This document shows, one piece after another, positions 52,311-61,699 of a stretch of DNA of 64,000 bases. Made by a program: the position numbers and the translations under genes. Position 1 is the first letter of the stretch; each line of letters starts with the position of its first letter. The stretch lies in the NCBI GenBank assembly GCA_038030265.1, contig CM075942.1, positions 70,746,926-70,810,925 of the forward strand, in the 5' to 3' direction. This DNA comes from Corythucha ciliata (Eukaryota > Arthropoda > Insecta > Hemiptera > Tingidae). The notes under the pieces were generated by a model that saw only the letters and a program-made list of their open reading frames with translations, was not told where the DNA came from and made no database searches.

Positions 52311-55300
52311 CTAATCTATTCCGGCTAGTGTTCGGTAGTCGACTCTAGGTACCCGTCGTTTGCCAACGAGAGCAGGCTCAGGTGCCGAAGCAATTGAGAC
52401 GGCTTCTTCTTTCTCCTCCGGGTCTGCGGTACCTCGAGTCGAGTCAATTCTAGGGATTGTCTTTGGGGGTGTAAGAGCGTCCTCTTTCATAATGGAGAGC
52501 CGGTTTTTTCTTACGGTTTTATTTCCGTCGCGAGCCAGGTATGGTTTTACTCGGTTGACGTGAACTACTTTTTCTTTACGACCAATTCGTAGTACTACAT
52601 TTAGTGATGATATTATTTTGGTAATTCGGTATGGCCCTCGCCACGGCTTGGCTAACTTTTTTATGCAGCCTCTTTTCAAAGCTGGGGAATGGAGTAGGAC
52701 AAGTTGGCCCTGATGGAAGTTTGGCGGTGTCGCACTCGCTTTAAAGAGAGCTGCCCGTCTGTTGGCTGACTTTTCTTGAATGACCTTTGTCACAGAATTT
52801 ATTTTTCGAAGCCTTTCCCTTAACATTTCCACATATACGTCTAAGGGTTCCTCTTCAGGTTGTGGTGTTAGGTTTCCGTCGAGTGGCGTTATCATTTTCT
52901 TACCGAAGCACACCTCGAACGGGGAAAATCCCGTACTTTCGTTTATCTGGGAATTGATGGCCATCGCCGCGAAAGGTACATACCGATCCCAGTCTGTTTG
53001 TTGAGGTTGGACGTAGTGACTCATCATGGCTGCGAGTGTTTTATGTGATCTTTCGAGTCGTCCGTTGGATGCAGGGTGGTACGCAGTTGTGTGTACTTGG
53101 CGTACTTTTAACATTTCGCATAAATTTCTCATCACTTCTGACATGAATGAGGCTCCTTGATCAGTCAGTATTTGATTTGGCAAGCCGTAAGAAGTCACAA
53201 ACCCCGTTAGGAAGGCTTTGGCCACCGTTTCTGCCTGTTGATCTGGCACCGGAACGAACACCACTAAGCGAGAGAATTGGTCCATTATGGACAAAATGTA
53301 TTTATTGCTCCTATCGGTTGTGGAGAAGGGCCCTACTATGTCTAATGACACTTGTTCGAAAGACGTTAGGGGTTCCGAGAACTCTCCCAAGGGTGCTATT
53401 TTGTTTCCATAGTTTTTTCTGCGTGCGCATGAGTCACATGTCTTAACGTAGTCGGCCGCTTCCTTTCGTAGGCCGGGCCACCAATAACGGTCTGAGACGC
53501 GCTGAAAGGTTTTCCGTTCACCAGAGTGTCCACTAAACGGTGCATCGTGTGCCAGGTATATCGCCAGGGGTCTTAAATTATTTGGTATTACGACTTTTAG
53601 CCCTGTTTTTGTTTTCCTACAAAGTAGTCCCGCTTTGCTATTAACGAAAGGTTTCTTTCCGGCCCACCCTTTGCACTGGTCGTCGTTTTGCTGGCTAATT
53701 TTTACTGTGGCTCTGTCTACAATGGTTGGGCCTTCACCAATCCATAGTACTTTTCTACTCAGAGCGTCTGCTACCTTGTTAGATTTGCCCGGGGTATATT
53801 GAATGGTATATTTGTGCTCTTCTAATGTGAGAGCCCACCGCATGAGACGGGAACTCGTGTCCTTGTGGCTTGTTAGCCAGCGTAGGGCTGAGTGATCGAA
53901 CCGAACCGTGAAATGCTTACCATAGAGGTAGCAGCGAAAATATTTCACGGCCCACACCACCCCAAGCAATTCTAACTCAGTAGCCGAGTACCTGGTCTCA
54001 GGGTCGTTGAGCTGTCGGGATGCAAAGCCTATCGGATGTTCACCGTCTTCAAACTCCTGTGATAGGACCGCTCCTAGTCCATTTAGGGAAGCGTCCGTCG
54101 TAAGGATGAACTCACGGTTGAAGTCAGGGTATCGTAACACAGGTTCTGATATTAAAGCTCCTTTTAGCTTATTGAAGGTTTGCTCGCACTCCTCCGACCA
54201 TTCAAACGCCTTATTTTTTCTTGTCAAGGCCGTGAGGGGTGATGCTATGGCGGAAAAGTTGTTTACAAATCGCCTGTAAAAGGAACAGAGCCCCACGAAC
54301 GAGCGCACGTCCTTGACGTTTTTTGGTCGCGCAAAGTTTTCTATGGCGGTTAAATGAGTTCGTAGGGGTTTTATTCCCTCAGACCCCACCCTATGTCCTA
54401 AAAATTCAATTTCTTTGGCCGCAAATTTACATTTGGCCAACTGTAAAGTTAGGCCAGCGTTTCTCATTACTTCAAGCATATCTTTTATGGTTTCGAGATG
54501 GTCATCGAACTCTGGAGAGAATAGGATGATGTCGTCTAGATATGCCAGAGCTCGATAAGCTCCAACTTGACTGATGAGAGCCCCGGCTAATCGTTGGAAA
54601 GTAGCCGGAGCTCCCTGCAAGCCGTACGGGAGTCGCGTCGCACAAAATTGGCCAAATGGAGTCGAGAACGCCGTTTTTTCCATGCTTTCCTTCTCCAAAC
54701 ACACCTGATGGTAGCCAGAGTTGAGGTCCAAGCAAGTGAAGACCTTGGCCTTCGAGAGACAATCGAGTACTTCATCTATTCTTGGCATGGGCCAAAATTG
54801 GGCCCTAGTAACTCGATTGACTGCTCGATAGTCTATCACTAGTCGTTGTTTACTAAAACCATCCGGTGACTTTTTGGCTACCAACAGGGCGGGAGAGCAC
54901 CAGGGGGAGGTGGATGGTTTAATCACCCCTTGGTCCAAGTTTTCCTTAATAATTTCCTCCATCGCTGGGCGGTGGGCTATTGGGACTCTGTATGGTCTTT
55001 GCCTGACTGGAATTGCGTCACCGGTGTCTATGGTGTGCGTGATTAAGTTGGTACAGCCCAATTTCTCTCCCCCGATATAAGAGCATACGTCCTCGTACTC
55101 ATATAGTAGACTCTTTAACGCCTCCCTGTCGCCTTCCTCTACGTTTTCTACTAGTTCTTCAACAATTTCTTTGAATTTGTTTACGTCTCTTTTTCTGCCT
55201 GTGGGGAGGGTAGTGATTTCTTCCGTCATTTTTTCTAGCTTAACGAGCGTTCCCAATGCCTGATTTTTGCGAATATTGAGTGGTGTCTGGGTATAATTTA

Positions 55301-56297
55301 CCAGGGAGGCCATAGTGTTCCCTTCCTCTACCCTTACTAGAGATCGTCCCACAAACGCTCCTTCGAGGCCCCGTGGTACGAGTACCCAGTCCTCTCCCTC
55401 GTTTACCCTGGCCCCTTGAGGTTTTACTTTCAAGGGTACGATGGCTAAGCTATAAGGTGGAATCTCAACGGGCTCTAACGCTACGGCTCGGAGTCCCGTG
55501 CTTTCGTCTTCCTCATAGAAAAGAACATATTTTTCCCCGTTATCGTCCGCCACTTTAGGTGGAACTTCGAATTGTACTGTGAGGTTGCTTACGTCCAACA
55601 CGGCTTTGTATTTTGTCATTGTGTCCATCCCAACTAGGCACATATGTTCAAGTGGGAGGTCGCACACATATCCTTTTATTTTTAGGTGTGTTCCTCCGGG
55701 GAGCTCCAGATCAAATTCTTGCGTTCCTTCGGTCACGATAGTTGTATTAGAAACTCCTCTGATTACGGTGTTCTCTCTTGTTAGCGGCCCATCGGCCAGC
55801 CCTGGTTTTATTAAAGTTACTTGAGCGCCCGTGTCGAAAATCACAGTCCCTTTTTGCCCGTTTATTATTCCTGTGGACTTGAATTCCGAAGTTCCCGGTG
55901 CTAAGCCCTTGTTACTTTCGTTGGTCTCCTCGTTAACTAAAGTTTTCTTACGCCCGTTCCCCATTAATTCGTTTTTAGTTTTCCCATTTATTCCTGTTAA
56001 GCCATTTTTATTTTCTGTAATTGTTTCTCTTCGCCGCTCGATCCGATTGTTACCCCGTATTACTTTCTCTTCTCTTCCTTTCCACATTCCGTCGTCCTTT
56101 TGTACTTCCTTTTTTATTGCATTGTTTTGAGTTACTCCCATTTCAATCCACGTCATTTTACTCTTTTGTTTATTTTCTCGCTCATCCTGTTTTACTGGGA
56201 AGGGCTCCCCGAAGGAGCCCCGACCCCGTTTGGGTTCGGCTCTATGAGATTTCCCCCTGCACAGTCTCTTTGCCCTCCTGGCCGATAAAATCTCCAT
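52311..56297 (-). CDS. Gypsy pol polyprotein (protease, RT, RNase H, integrase)
   Basis: 1,328 codons without a stop. Protease: FDTGAQ at 155-159. RT about 420-650 with TCLDLNSGYHQV (Asp 524) and AYLDDIILF (YLDD 586-589). RNase H about 728-848 with catalytic Asp 735, Glu 774, Asp 801 and Asp 844. Integrase: zinc site His917, His924, Cys954, Cys957; core Asp 986, Asp 1046, Glu 1082 (D-59-D-35-E). A GPY/F-like end (PWRGPYRI) is followed by a tail of about 80 residues with no chromodomain visible. Expression is likely by -1 frameshifting from gag; the ATG at 56,297 lies inside the overlap and is probably not used. All catalytic residues are present, so it may be active. Confidence 0.95.
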   Translation of the reverse strand: MEILSARRAKRLCRGKSHRAEPKRGRGSFGEPFPVKQDERENKQKSKMTWIEMGVTQNNAIKKEVQKDDGMWKGREEKVIRGNNRIERRRETITENKNGLTGINGKTKNELMGNGRKKTLVNEETNESNKGLAPGTSEFKSTGIINGQKGTVIFDTGAQVTLIKPGLADGPLTRENTVIRGVSNTTIVTEGTQEFDLELPGGTHLKIKGYVCDLPLEHMCLVGMDTMTKYKAVLDVSNLTVQFEVPPKVADDNGEKYVLFYEEDESTGLRAVALEPVEIPPYSLAIVPLKVKPQGARVNEGEDWVLVPRGLEGAFVGRSLVRVEEGNTMASLVNYTQTPLNIRKNQALGTLVKLEKMTEEITTLPTGRKRDVNKFKEIVEELVENVEEGDREALKSLLYEYEDVCSYIGGEKLGCTNLITHTIDTGDAIPVRQRPYRVPIAHRPAMEEIIKENLDQGVIKPSTSPWCSPALLVAKKSPDGFSKQRLVIDYRAVNRVTRAQFWPMPRIDEVLDCLSKAKVFTCLDLNSGYHQVCLEKESMEKTAFSTPFGQFCATRLPYGLQGAPATFQRLAGALISQVGAYRALAYLDDIILFSPEFDDHLETIKDMLEVMRNAGLTLQLAKCKFAAKEIEFLGHRVGSEGIKPLRTHLTAIENFARPKNVKDVRSFVGLCSFYRRFVNNFSAIASPLTALTRKNKAFEWSEECEQTFNKLKGALISEPVLRYPDFNREFILTTDASLNGLGAVLSQEFEDGEHPIGFASRQLNDPETRYSATELELLGVVWAVKYFRCYLYGKHFTVRFDHSALRWLTSHKDTSSRLMRWALTLEEHKYTIQYTPGKSNKVADALSRKVLWIGEGPTIVDRATVKISQQNDDQCKGWAGKKPFVNSKAGLLCRKTKTGLKVVIPNNLRPLAIYLAHDAPFSGHSGERKTFQRVSDRYWWPGLRKEAADYVKTCDSCARRKNYGNKIAPLGEFSEPLTSFEQVSLDIVGPFSTTDRSNKYILSIMDQFSRLVVFVPVPDQQAETVAKAFLTGFVTSYGLPNQILTDQGASFMSEVMRNLCEMLKVRQVHTTAYHPASNGRLERSHKTLAAMMSHYVQPQQTDWDRYVPFAAMAINSQINESTGFSPFEVCFGKKMITPLDGNLTPQPEEEPLDVYVEMLRERLRKINSVTKVIQEKSANRRAALFKASATPPNFHQGQLVLLHSPALKRGCIKKLAKPWRGPYRITKIISSLNVVLRIGRKEKVVHVNRVKPYLARDGNKTVRKNRLSIMKEDALTPPKTIPRIDSTRGTADPEEKEEAVSIASAPEPALVGKRRVPRVDYRTLAGID

Positions 56298-57100
56298 GGG
56301 CAGTGGCGTGCTTGGTGGGTTTCCTTCTTACAAATTTGGCATCGTTCATTACTCTTTCTTTCGGGGCATTCTCGCGCAAAGTGGCCGTCTTTACCACAAC
56401 TGAAACAACCTTTTGTTGCTTCGGTGGGTTGGCCGGGACGAGATTCTTTAATGTTTCGCTCTCTGGGGATGTTTTTCCTGGGTGTTTTTGGGGACGAGGG
56501 GAGTTTATTTTTATCAACAGAGGCTATGTTTACCTGATGGCCCCTATCCGGTATGGTGCGGAAAAGTTCACTTTCCTCGATGGCCCGGGCAACTTCACGG
56601 GCGCGTTCGAAGGACGCTACACCCTGCGCTGTGCCCTTTTCTGCCAGGTTTTGTTTCAGCCCCCGAAGGTAGTAGGTTAGAGCTACGGCGTCGGACTGTG
56701 GGTTGAGGCCTATCAGGCCCATTAGGCCCGCCTGCCGAAGTAATTTCGTGAATCGGACCGTGAAGTTATCGACACTCTCTGTTGTCCCCTGTTTAATTAC
56801 ACCAAGTTGAGCCATTCCGACAGCGAAGTTGGGTTTCTCAAACTTGTTCTTGAGTACCTGCCGGAGATCGGCGAACGAAGTTACCCTGTTCCCCGCGTAC
56901 TCGTAAAGTAGAAATTCTCTAGCCCGACTAGTTAGTTTTCGAAGGGCCAGATCCACCCATGGGCCCTCTCCGCCCCCCGCAAGCTGTGCTCGCCATTCAA
57001 AAGGTGAAACGAAATCGTCCACTGGGAGGCAGGCTTTCCGGGGCCCCCGAATATGTCGGTAGGTCCTTATCGGAGGAAAACAGAAGTCCCGTGATGTCAC
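56192..57100 (-). CDS. Gypsy gag, capsid and nucleocapsid part
   Basis: 302 codons. Capsid-like region (FVSPFEWRAQLAGG, AREFLLYEYAG, FADLRQVLKNKF, ESVDNFTVRFTKLLRQAG) is followed by two zinc knuckles: CFSCGKDGHFARECP (a standard CX2CX4HX4C) and CQICKKETHQARHC (CX2CX4HX4C). The first residues of this ORF are out of the true frame: the N-terminal half of gag lies in other frames upstream. It overlaps pol by 106 nt, in the 0 frame to pol's -1. Confidence 0.85.
   Translation of the reverse strand: MTSRDFCFPPIRTYRHIRGPRKACLPVDDFVSPFEWRAQLAGGGEGPWVDLALRKLTSRAREFLLYEYAGNRVTSFADLRQVLKNKFEKPNFAVGMAQLGVIKQGTTESVDNFTVRFTKLLRQAGLMGLIGLNPQSDAVALTYYLRGLKQNLAEKGTAQGVASFERAREVARAIEESELFRTIPDRGHQVNIASVDKNKLPSSPKTPRKNIPRERNIKESRPGQPTEATKGCFSCGKDGHFARECPERKSNERCQICKKETHQARHCPWRFYRPGGQRDCAGGNLIEPNPNGVGAPSGSPSQ
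56202..56220 (-). promoter_or_regulatory. hairpin downstream of the slippery site
   Basis: A perfect 7-bp GC-rich stem (GGGCTCC with GGAGCCC) closed by a TTCGG loop, about 28 nt 3' of the heptamer on the minus strand. It could stimulate frameshifting, though the spacer is longer than the usual 5-9 nt; a weaker stem (ACCC/GGGG) lies closer. Confidence 0.5.
56249..56255 (-). promoter_or_regulatory. -1 ribosomal frameshift site, G GGA AAT
   Basis: The heptamer GGGAAAT is of the X XXY YYZ type and is exactly in the gag 0 frame (gag codons GGG GGA AAT). Shifting back one base gives AGG GGG AAA TCT CAT, which is the pol frame. Gag terminates 57 nt further on. Confidence 0.75.
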
Positions 57101-57480
57101 GCGACCCGGAGATGGAACTTACCCTTTCCGGTTCGCTGAAACGGATTGTTGTGGCCCCCAGTGGTGGGCGAGAGAAGAAATGGTCCGATCCTAATTGGTG
57201 GGTTATGTGGCTAATTTGAGGTGGAGGGGCCGAATTTGTATTTTCTTCCCCTCCTCTCGTAGCCGTTGTGGAATGAGGACCTCGAAAATGGCGAAATTCA
57301 TCACCATGGCTTTTATTTTGGGTAGGGTGGTCTTGGGTTGGTTCGACATCCCGTTGGTTCAAAACGTTTCTCCCGACGCTTGCAATTTGCTCCATCAGCT
57401 CTTCGGCTTTCTCGTTCAACACCTTTTCCCTATTGTTATCTGCCTGGACCCACTTTTCTATAGGGCCGCTCCCACCCTAG
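56997..57480 (-). pseudogene. Gypsy gag, middle part in a second frame
   Basis: Reads GPIEKWVQADNNREK from about 57,475, then a Pro/His-rich linker and SSDKDLPTYSGAPE, the usual lead into the capsid. It then runs out of frame near 57,050, within a GGGGCCCCC tract, where the 57,100-56,192 frame takes over. Frame order is 1, 2, 1, so two compensating single-base changes would give one gag. These may be mutations or assembly errors. Confidence 0.65.
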
Positions 57481-57895
57481 CTGTTAAAGTTAGGGACTGG
57501 GTAACCGAGTCTTCTACAGTGGCTAGTTTTTCGATTGTTTTGTGCTCAACGTCATTAATCAGTTGAGTGAGCTGATCGCGCAATTGGCGACAAACCGCTT
57601 CGAATTTGCTTTCGGTTCGGGCTATTACGATGTCTAAGCTTTCTTCGTACCCCGACACTTGCGTTGTGAAGTGTGAAACATCCCCCTTTAAGGCTTCTAT
57701 TCTATTTTCTAACAGCTGAATAGATTCACTGGTGGTTTGGATAATATTTTCCCGCCAACTAGTAATTTTTTCCTCCTGCGCTTGCAGTTTTTGTTGAATT
57801 TCTCCGATTGTCGCGTCTACGGTCTCACAGAATTCTTTCATCTCCATTTTCGGCATATTGATTAAAAGGTTTTGATCGGTCGCTAATAATTTCAA
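57458..57895 (-). CDS. Gypsy gag N-terminal coiled coil
   Basis: 145 codons from ATG 57,895 (or 57,853), mostly heptad-rich helix (IGEIQQKLQAQEEKITSW, LLENRIEALKGDVSHF). It ends at a TAG where the frame shifts near 57,465-57,483. N-terminal coiled coils are common in Gypsy gag and help assembly. The downstream capsid lies in other frames, so this copy may make only the coiled-coil piece. Confidence 0.7.
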   Translation of the reverse strand: MKLLATDQNLLINMPKMEMKEFCETVDATIGEIQQKLQAQEEKITSWRENIIQTTSESIQLLENRIEALKGDVSHFTTQVSGYEESLDIVIARTESKFEAVCRQLRDQLTQLINDVEHKTIEKLATVEDSVTQSLTLTARVGAAL

Positions 57896-57899
57896 TTGC

Positions 57900-58482
57900 T
57901 ATTGCCAAGTTAAAAAAAAGGTTTGCTGTAAAATGGAAGTCTATATCTTTACCCGCGTATCGTTAGTTTTCTTAGGTTTACGTCTATGATATTCTTTATT
58001 TCATTGAGGAAAGGAAGAAGAAAGAAGCTGATTTTGCAAAAGTACGGAAAAGAAGAATAAAAAATGAGCTTAACTAGCCTAGAATTGCAGAGTAGGTACG
58101 AAAGAAACGTTCAATGAATAGAGAAATGAGATGACGCTGTAAACTCGTCGTTTGTCTCGTCTTTTTCTGTTTTTTAAATTCCACTTTCTTTTCGTTAAGA
58201 TAAAATTGTTGTAATTCTTACCCACTACCCTAGAAGTATCAGATAAAAATTCTCTTCCCTCTTTCAGTGCTAGTAAATGTTGCATATAATACGTACAACT
58301 TAATTTAATAACGATTCTTCATTTGAACTGTGGTCACGAAATTAGAATTTTGTTTTTCGTTTTTTTTTTTTGCAAAAATTATGTTTCTACTATAGTCGAC
58401 GATATTAGTTTAAAAAATGAAATGAAATGAAAATAATCGGCAATTTGGGGGGGACTCGCATGCACTCTCCGGACTTTAAGTT
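57900..58482 (-). other. Gypsy 5' leader
   Basis: AT-rich untranslated leader between primer-binding site and gag; holds only small unsupported open frames. Confidence 0.7.
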
Positions 58483-58500
58483 CGAACACCGCTGCCACCA
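58483..58500 (-). promoter_or_regulatory. primer-binding site, complementary to tRNA-Leu 3' end
   Basis: On the minus strand TGGTGGCAGCGGTG starts one base after the 5' LTR and complements the 3' end of eukaryotic tRNA-Leu (ending CACCGCTGCCACCA). After 14 nt it diverges from the full tRNA but retains TTCGAAC. Confidence 0.8.
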
Positions 58501-58501
58501 A

Positions 58502-58991
58502 TGTGGCGTCTGCCTTAATCTTAGGATTTTAGGAAGGGTTTAATTGCAGAAAGAAATTTTTTGTCTATATCTATATTTTCCTTAACCCAAATTCACTCAC
58601 CTTTTGACCCTTCGATTGGGCAGACGGCTGAACGGTAGCTTGACGGAAAGGCACCAGCTCAAGTCCTGAAAAGTACTACGATTTCCCCTCTTTGATGATC
58701 CCTCTAGAATTCGTCTTCTCTCATTTACTACTCTAATCCAAATGATCCCCCCTTTTTCTTTTCCGCGAACTATATCCCCTTTTTGATTTTCCCTATTCTG
58801 TCGATTCGGCAGTTCCCACGAATTAGCTAGCCTCCTTCATTGTTTTAATATTCTCTTAGATCAAGACACTTGACTCAAAGGAATGTTATAGAAGGGAGAA
58901 AACTAAGAAATTATTGAACAGAAAAGAATAAAAGGATTTAATTTTGCTTTTTTCCGATCCCAAGCCACATGAATTTAGTTCGGGCGGTACA
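58502..58991 (-). repeat. 5' LTR (490 bp)
   Basis: Direct copy of 49,924-50,415 with one substitution and one 2-bp indel near 58,696-58,712. Confidence 0.95.
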
Positions 58992-58995
58992 CAAA

Positions 58996-59379
58996 CAAAA
59001 TTGATTTGCGAAATCGTGTCTCTCATTTGCTTTATAAATAGGGTTTGTTGGGTCTGGGAATTAAATTCACACAGATACCGGCGAATCCGGTAACATTAGG
59101 CATTTGCTCAAACGAACTGCTACAGGGGGCCTGTCCCGTAAGATTTCAGGGTTCTTAGGAATATCCTTTTCCAACCGTCCGCCCCAAATTAAATCACATG
59201 TTGATGGGGAGGACGGGTGGAAACAAACAGTGATAGTGACATTAAAAAGTTATAGAACAGGCCCTCAGTAGTAATTCAAGTTACAAAATCACTGGTTTTT
59301 GTCACAGTGACTGCACAGTCACCGGAGCTAGTTGTCAGTGTGACCAACAAAAGCTGTCACGTCACACCTCTACGTGAAA
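58996..59379. other. unique sequence right of the Gypsy element
   Basis: No gene. Contains CCTGTCCCGTAAGATTTCAG and, inverted near 59,250, AACAGGCCC, suggesting a short inverted-repeat element around 59,128-59,272. Confidence 0.35.
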
Positions 59380-59515
59380 CGCTCATTTTTGGAGATTTTA
59401 TTTGGCCTCTTTAGAGCGTTGGTACTGGTGCCCCTTCGTACGTATACTAGTAGCTCTGGAGCGGGGGGGGGATCTATCCCCCATATCCCCCCCCCGTACC
59501 TACGCCCCTGAACCG
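59380..59515 (+). repeat. dispersed repeat with paired G and C runs, copy 2
   Basis: CGCTCATTTTTGGAGATTTT, G run (59,463), GATCTATCCCC, C run, then CTACGCCCCTG; a direct copy of 14,310-14,435. Confidence 0.7.
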
Positions 59516-61363
59516 GGCACGTATGAAAGGCTCAATTGCTTTCTGTTCCCTATGGTCACGAATTCGTGTCCGATTGAAGTCAAATTCCTGTTCGTGTCGA
59601 AGGAGCTAATCGGTTCTATGAGGTTTCTATTAGGTGCCGAATTGAGACCGAAACGTCGTTTTATATTTGTTCGGCTGCTCCTTTGAAGAAATATCGAAAT
59701 CGAATCGAACCGAATGGAACCGTAAAAGTGTAAAACCGGCCTAACTCGGCTCTCCCATTTGTTTTTACTTTTATAAACGCTATGATTTCACTAGATTCTC
59801 CAAGTTAGCTTTCATTCATTCTATCAATTTTTCAGGCTGACATAAGAATTAACTATCAAGAGAAATCTCATATAGGAAGTTAAGCGGTTTAATGTGCAAT
59901 TAATTTTGATAATAGACATTTTTCAGTGAAAAAGATTAATTTGTATTGTTTTGTCCGGTTGAATCCATCCATTTCACTTATCGTCCTCCGCTTCCTTTGG
60001 TGTCGCCCCCCCCCCACCACCCCGTTTTTTTATTTCTCGAAGAGGACAATACTTTTATTCTCTCACTCCCCCCCCCCCACACCCCACAATCCCTGTCTGA
60101 CATGCCAATCAGTCAACCTTCGTCGCTCTCTTTTTACACGAATGACAGGCCAACAGGCGGAAAAGGGCTAACCGAAAAGGTGCGCGGAGGGTTGAAAAAA
60201 GGATGAAACGGGGAAGGACGGAATGGAAAAAAAAAGCTTCCCGGGGTTTGAAGAGGAGTCTCTACGGTTTTCCACGGAGAGAGACTGAAAATTTGATTAA
60301 TACTTTGAGGCTCACTCCCTCGACGAGATAATTGTCAACCTGAGGGGGCCCATTCATCTTAGGAAGGTAACCCTCCCATGGGGGGTGAGTGGCGGTGGTG
60401 AGGAGCGGAACTCTTCCATTCCATCTCTCTCTATTTCATCGTATTAATCACACCTATTTAGCTTCCCAACGACCTGACTTTGCTTTTAGGCCTGTCTGAA
60501 CGCCTTTTTTTCCCCCCTTCCCACCCTGACTTTTTTTTTTTTTACTCTACCCTCTTTGACGATGTCTTTGGGGACGTTTCAATCATTTAAGCTCCAATGC
60601 CTAACGGCAATCACAAATATCTTCCCCTGGGTTCTCACTTTTCCGTATAAAATCTTCATAATAGTGCCATTTCCTAAGAGGTCGTGATTTAATGAATTTA
60701 CTATGTTTGTCATATTTTTATTACAACAGAATTATCCTGTTAGTTAATTATGTATGCATATACTTAATAACCGTGGGACACGAATATTGCACGTATACTT
60801 TTAAGTGACCCAGTTGTTTTACCTTAACAAAATGTATCGTACGCTAATTTTAATTAATATTGCACGGTGAACATAATACAATAATTATCTATTAACAAAC
60901 ACAGCCATTTATTTATAGATTTGTTTGAACTGGGCAATATTATATCTACTCCACGTTCTTTTAAAAGTTAAACTCGTAAAAATTTAAAACGATATGTTTT
61001 TTAAGAATTAAATAACGCTGGATTGATTCGTGGTAACTTTAACAGAACTAATTATTATTATAACTAAATCTACTTTGGTTGGAACAGGCTAAAGTAGTGG
61101 ATTTGATTTTGATGGTAGGAATTTAAACAATAGGGACTACTGCGCAGAGGAAATGTGAGGAAGGATTCAGAGCAAATTTATTCTAATTTATCGACAGTAA
61201 ATACTTGATTTTTGTTGTTGTCTTCTTCTCATCCAAACTCTGTGTTTTTTCTTGGAATCTTTGGCCCTTCGCGACGACGGATTTTATTCATTTTTTTTTT
61301 TTTTCGTTTTTTCTTATTTTCTTATTATTTTTATTACTTCCGTCAGAAAGTATGGGATTTTTT

Positions 61364-61365
<2 letters not shown>
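59516..61365. other. AT-rich unique sequence, no gene
   Basis: Poly(C) tracts at 60,007 and 60,068 and poly(T) at 60,531. Pyrimidine-rich 60,000-60,120 produces false frames only. Confidence 0.4.

Positions 61366-61398
<33 letters not shown>
61366..61398 (+). repeat. (TTA)n microsatellite
   Basis: About 10 copies of ATT, preceded by T-rich sequence (61,290-61,330). Confidence 0.9.
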
Positions 61399-61439
61399 TT
61401 TTGGCACAATACACTACGTTTGTACTATACGCTTTGGTT

Positions 61440-61690
61440 ATACTACTTCACGTCGTACAAAAGACCGGCGTCCGTGGATGTGGGCGTCGATGTGAAATGG
61501 CCATTGCTCGTGACGACACCCACTGGTGGATTCGGTTCGGTCCCGTTTGGCCGTCTTTGATCGTTCGGCACGCCTCCCGTTCCGCCGGCTCCTCCAGTCA
61601 GGTCTCGAGTGGCCGACGGCTACAACACAAACTATTCGGTTTAATGACATTTATGATTTGCCCCACGGGGGCTTCAGAACAGGGCGAATG
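61440..61690. other. GC-rich patch, possible exon or regulatory island
   Basis: About 250 bp of balanced, CpG-containing sequence, open on both strands (for example 61,438-61,650 minus), between AT-rich flanks. No domain recognised and no strong splice pair. Confidence 0.25.
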
Positions 61691-61699
61691 TGTTAATTG

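Larger units (their letters stand above)
49924..58991 (-). mobile_element. full-length Ty3/Gypsy LTR retrotransposon, 9,068 bp
   Basis: Two direct LTRs of 492 and 490 bp differ by one substitution and one 2-bp indel. It is flanked by CAAA on both sides (49,920-49,923; 58,992-58,995). The order on the minus strand is 5' LTR, tRNA-Leu primer-binding site, leader, gag, pol (-1 frame), a small ORF in the env position, 3' LTR. Near-identity of the LTRs means a very recent insertion. Pol is intact; gag has two frameshifts. Confidence 0.95.
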
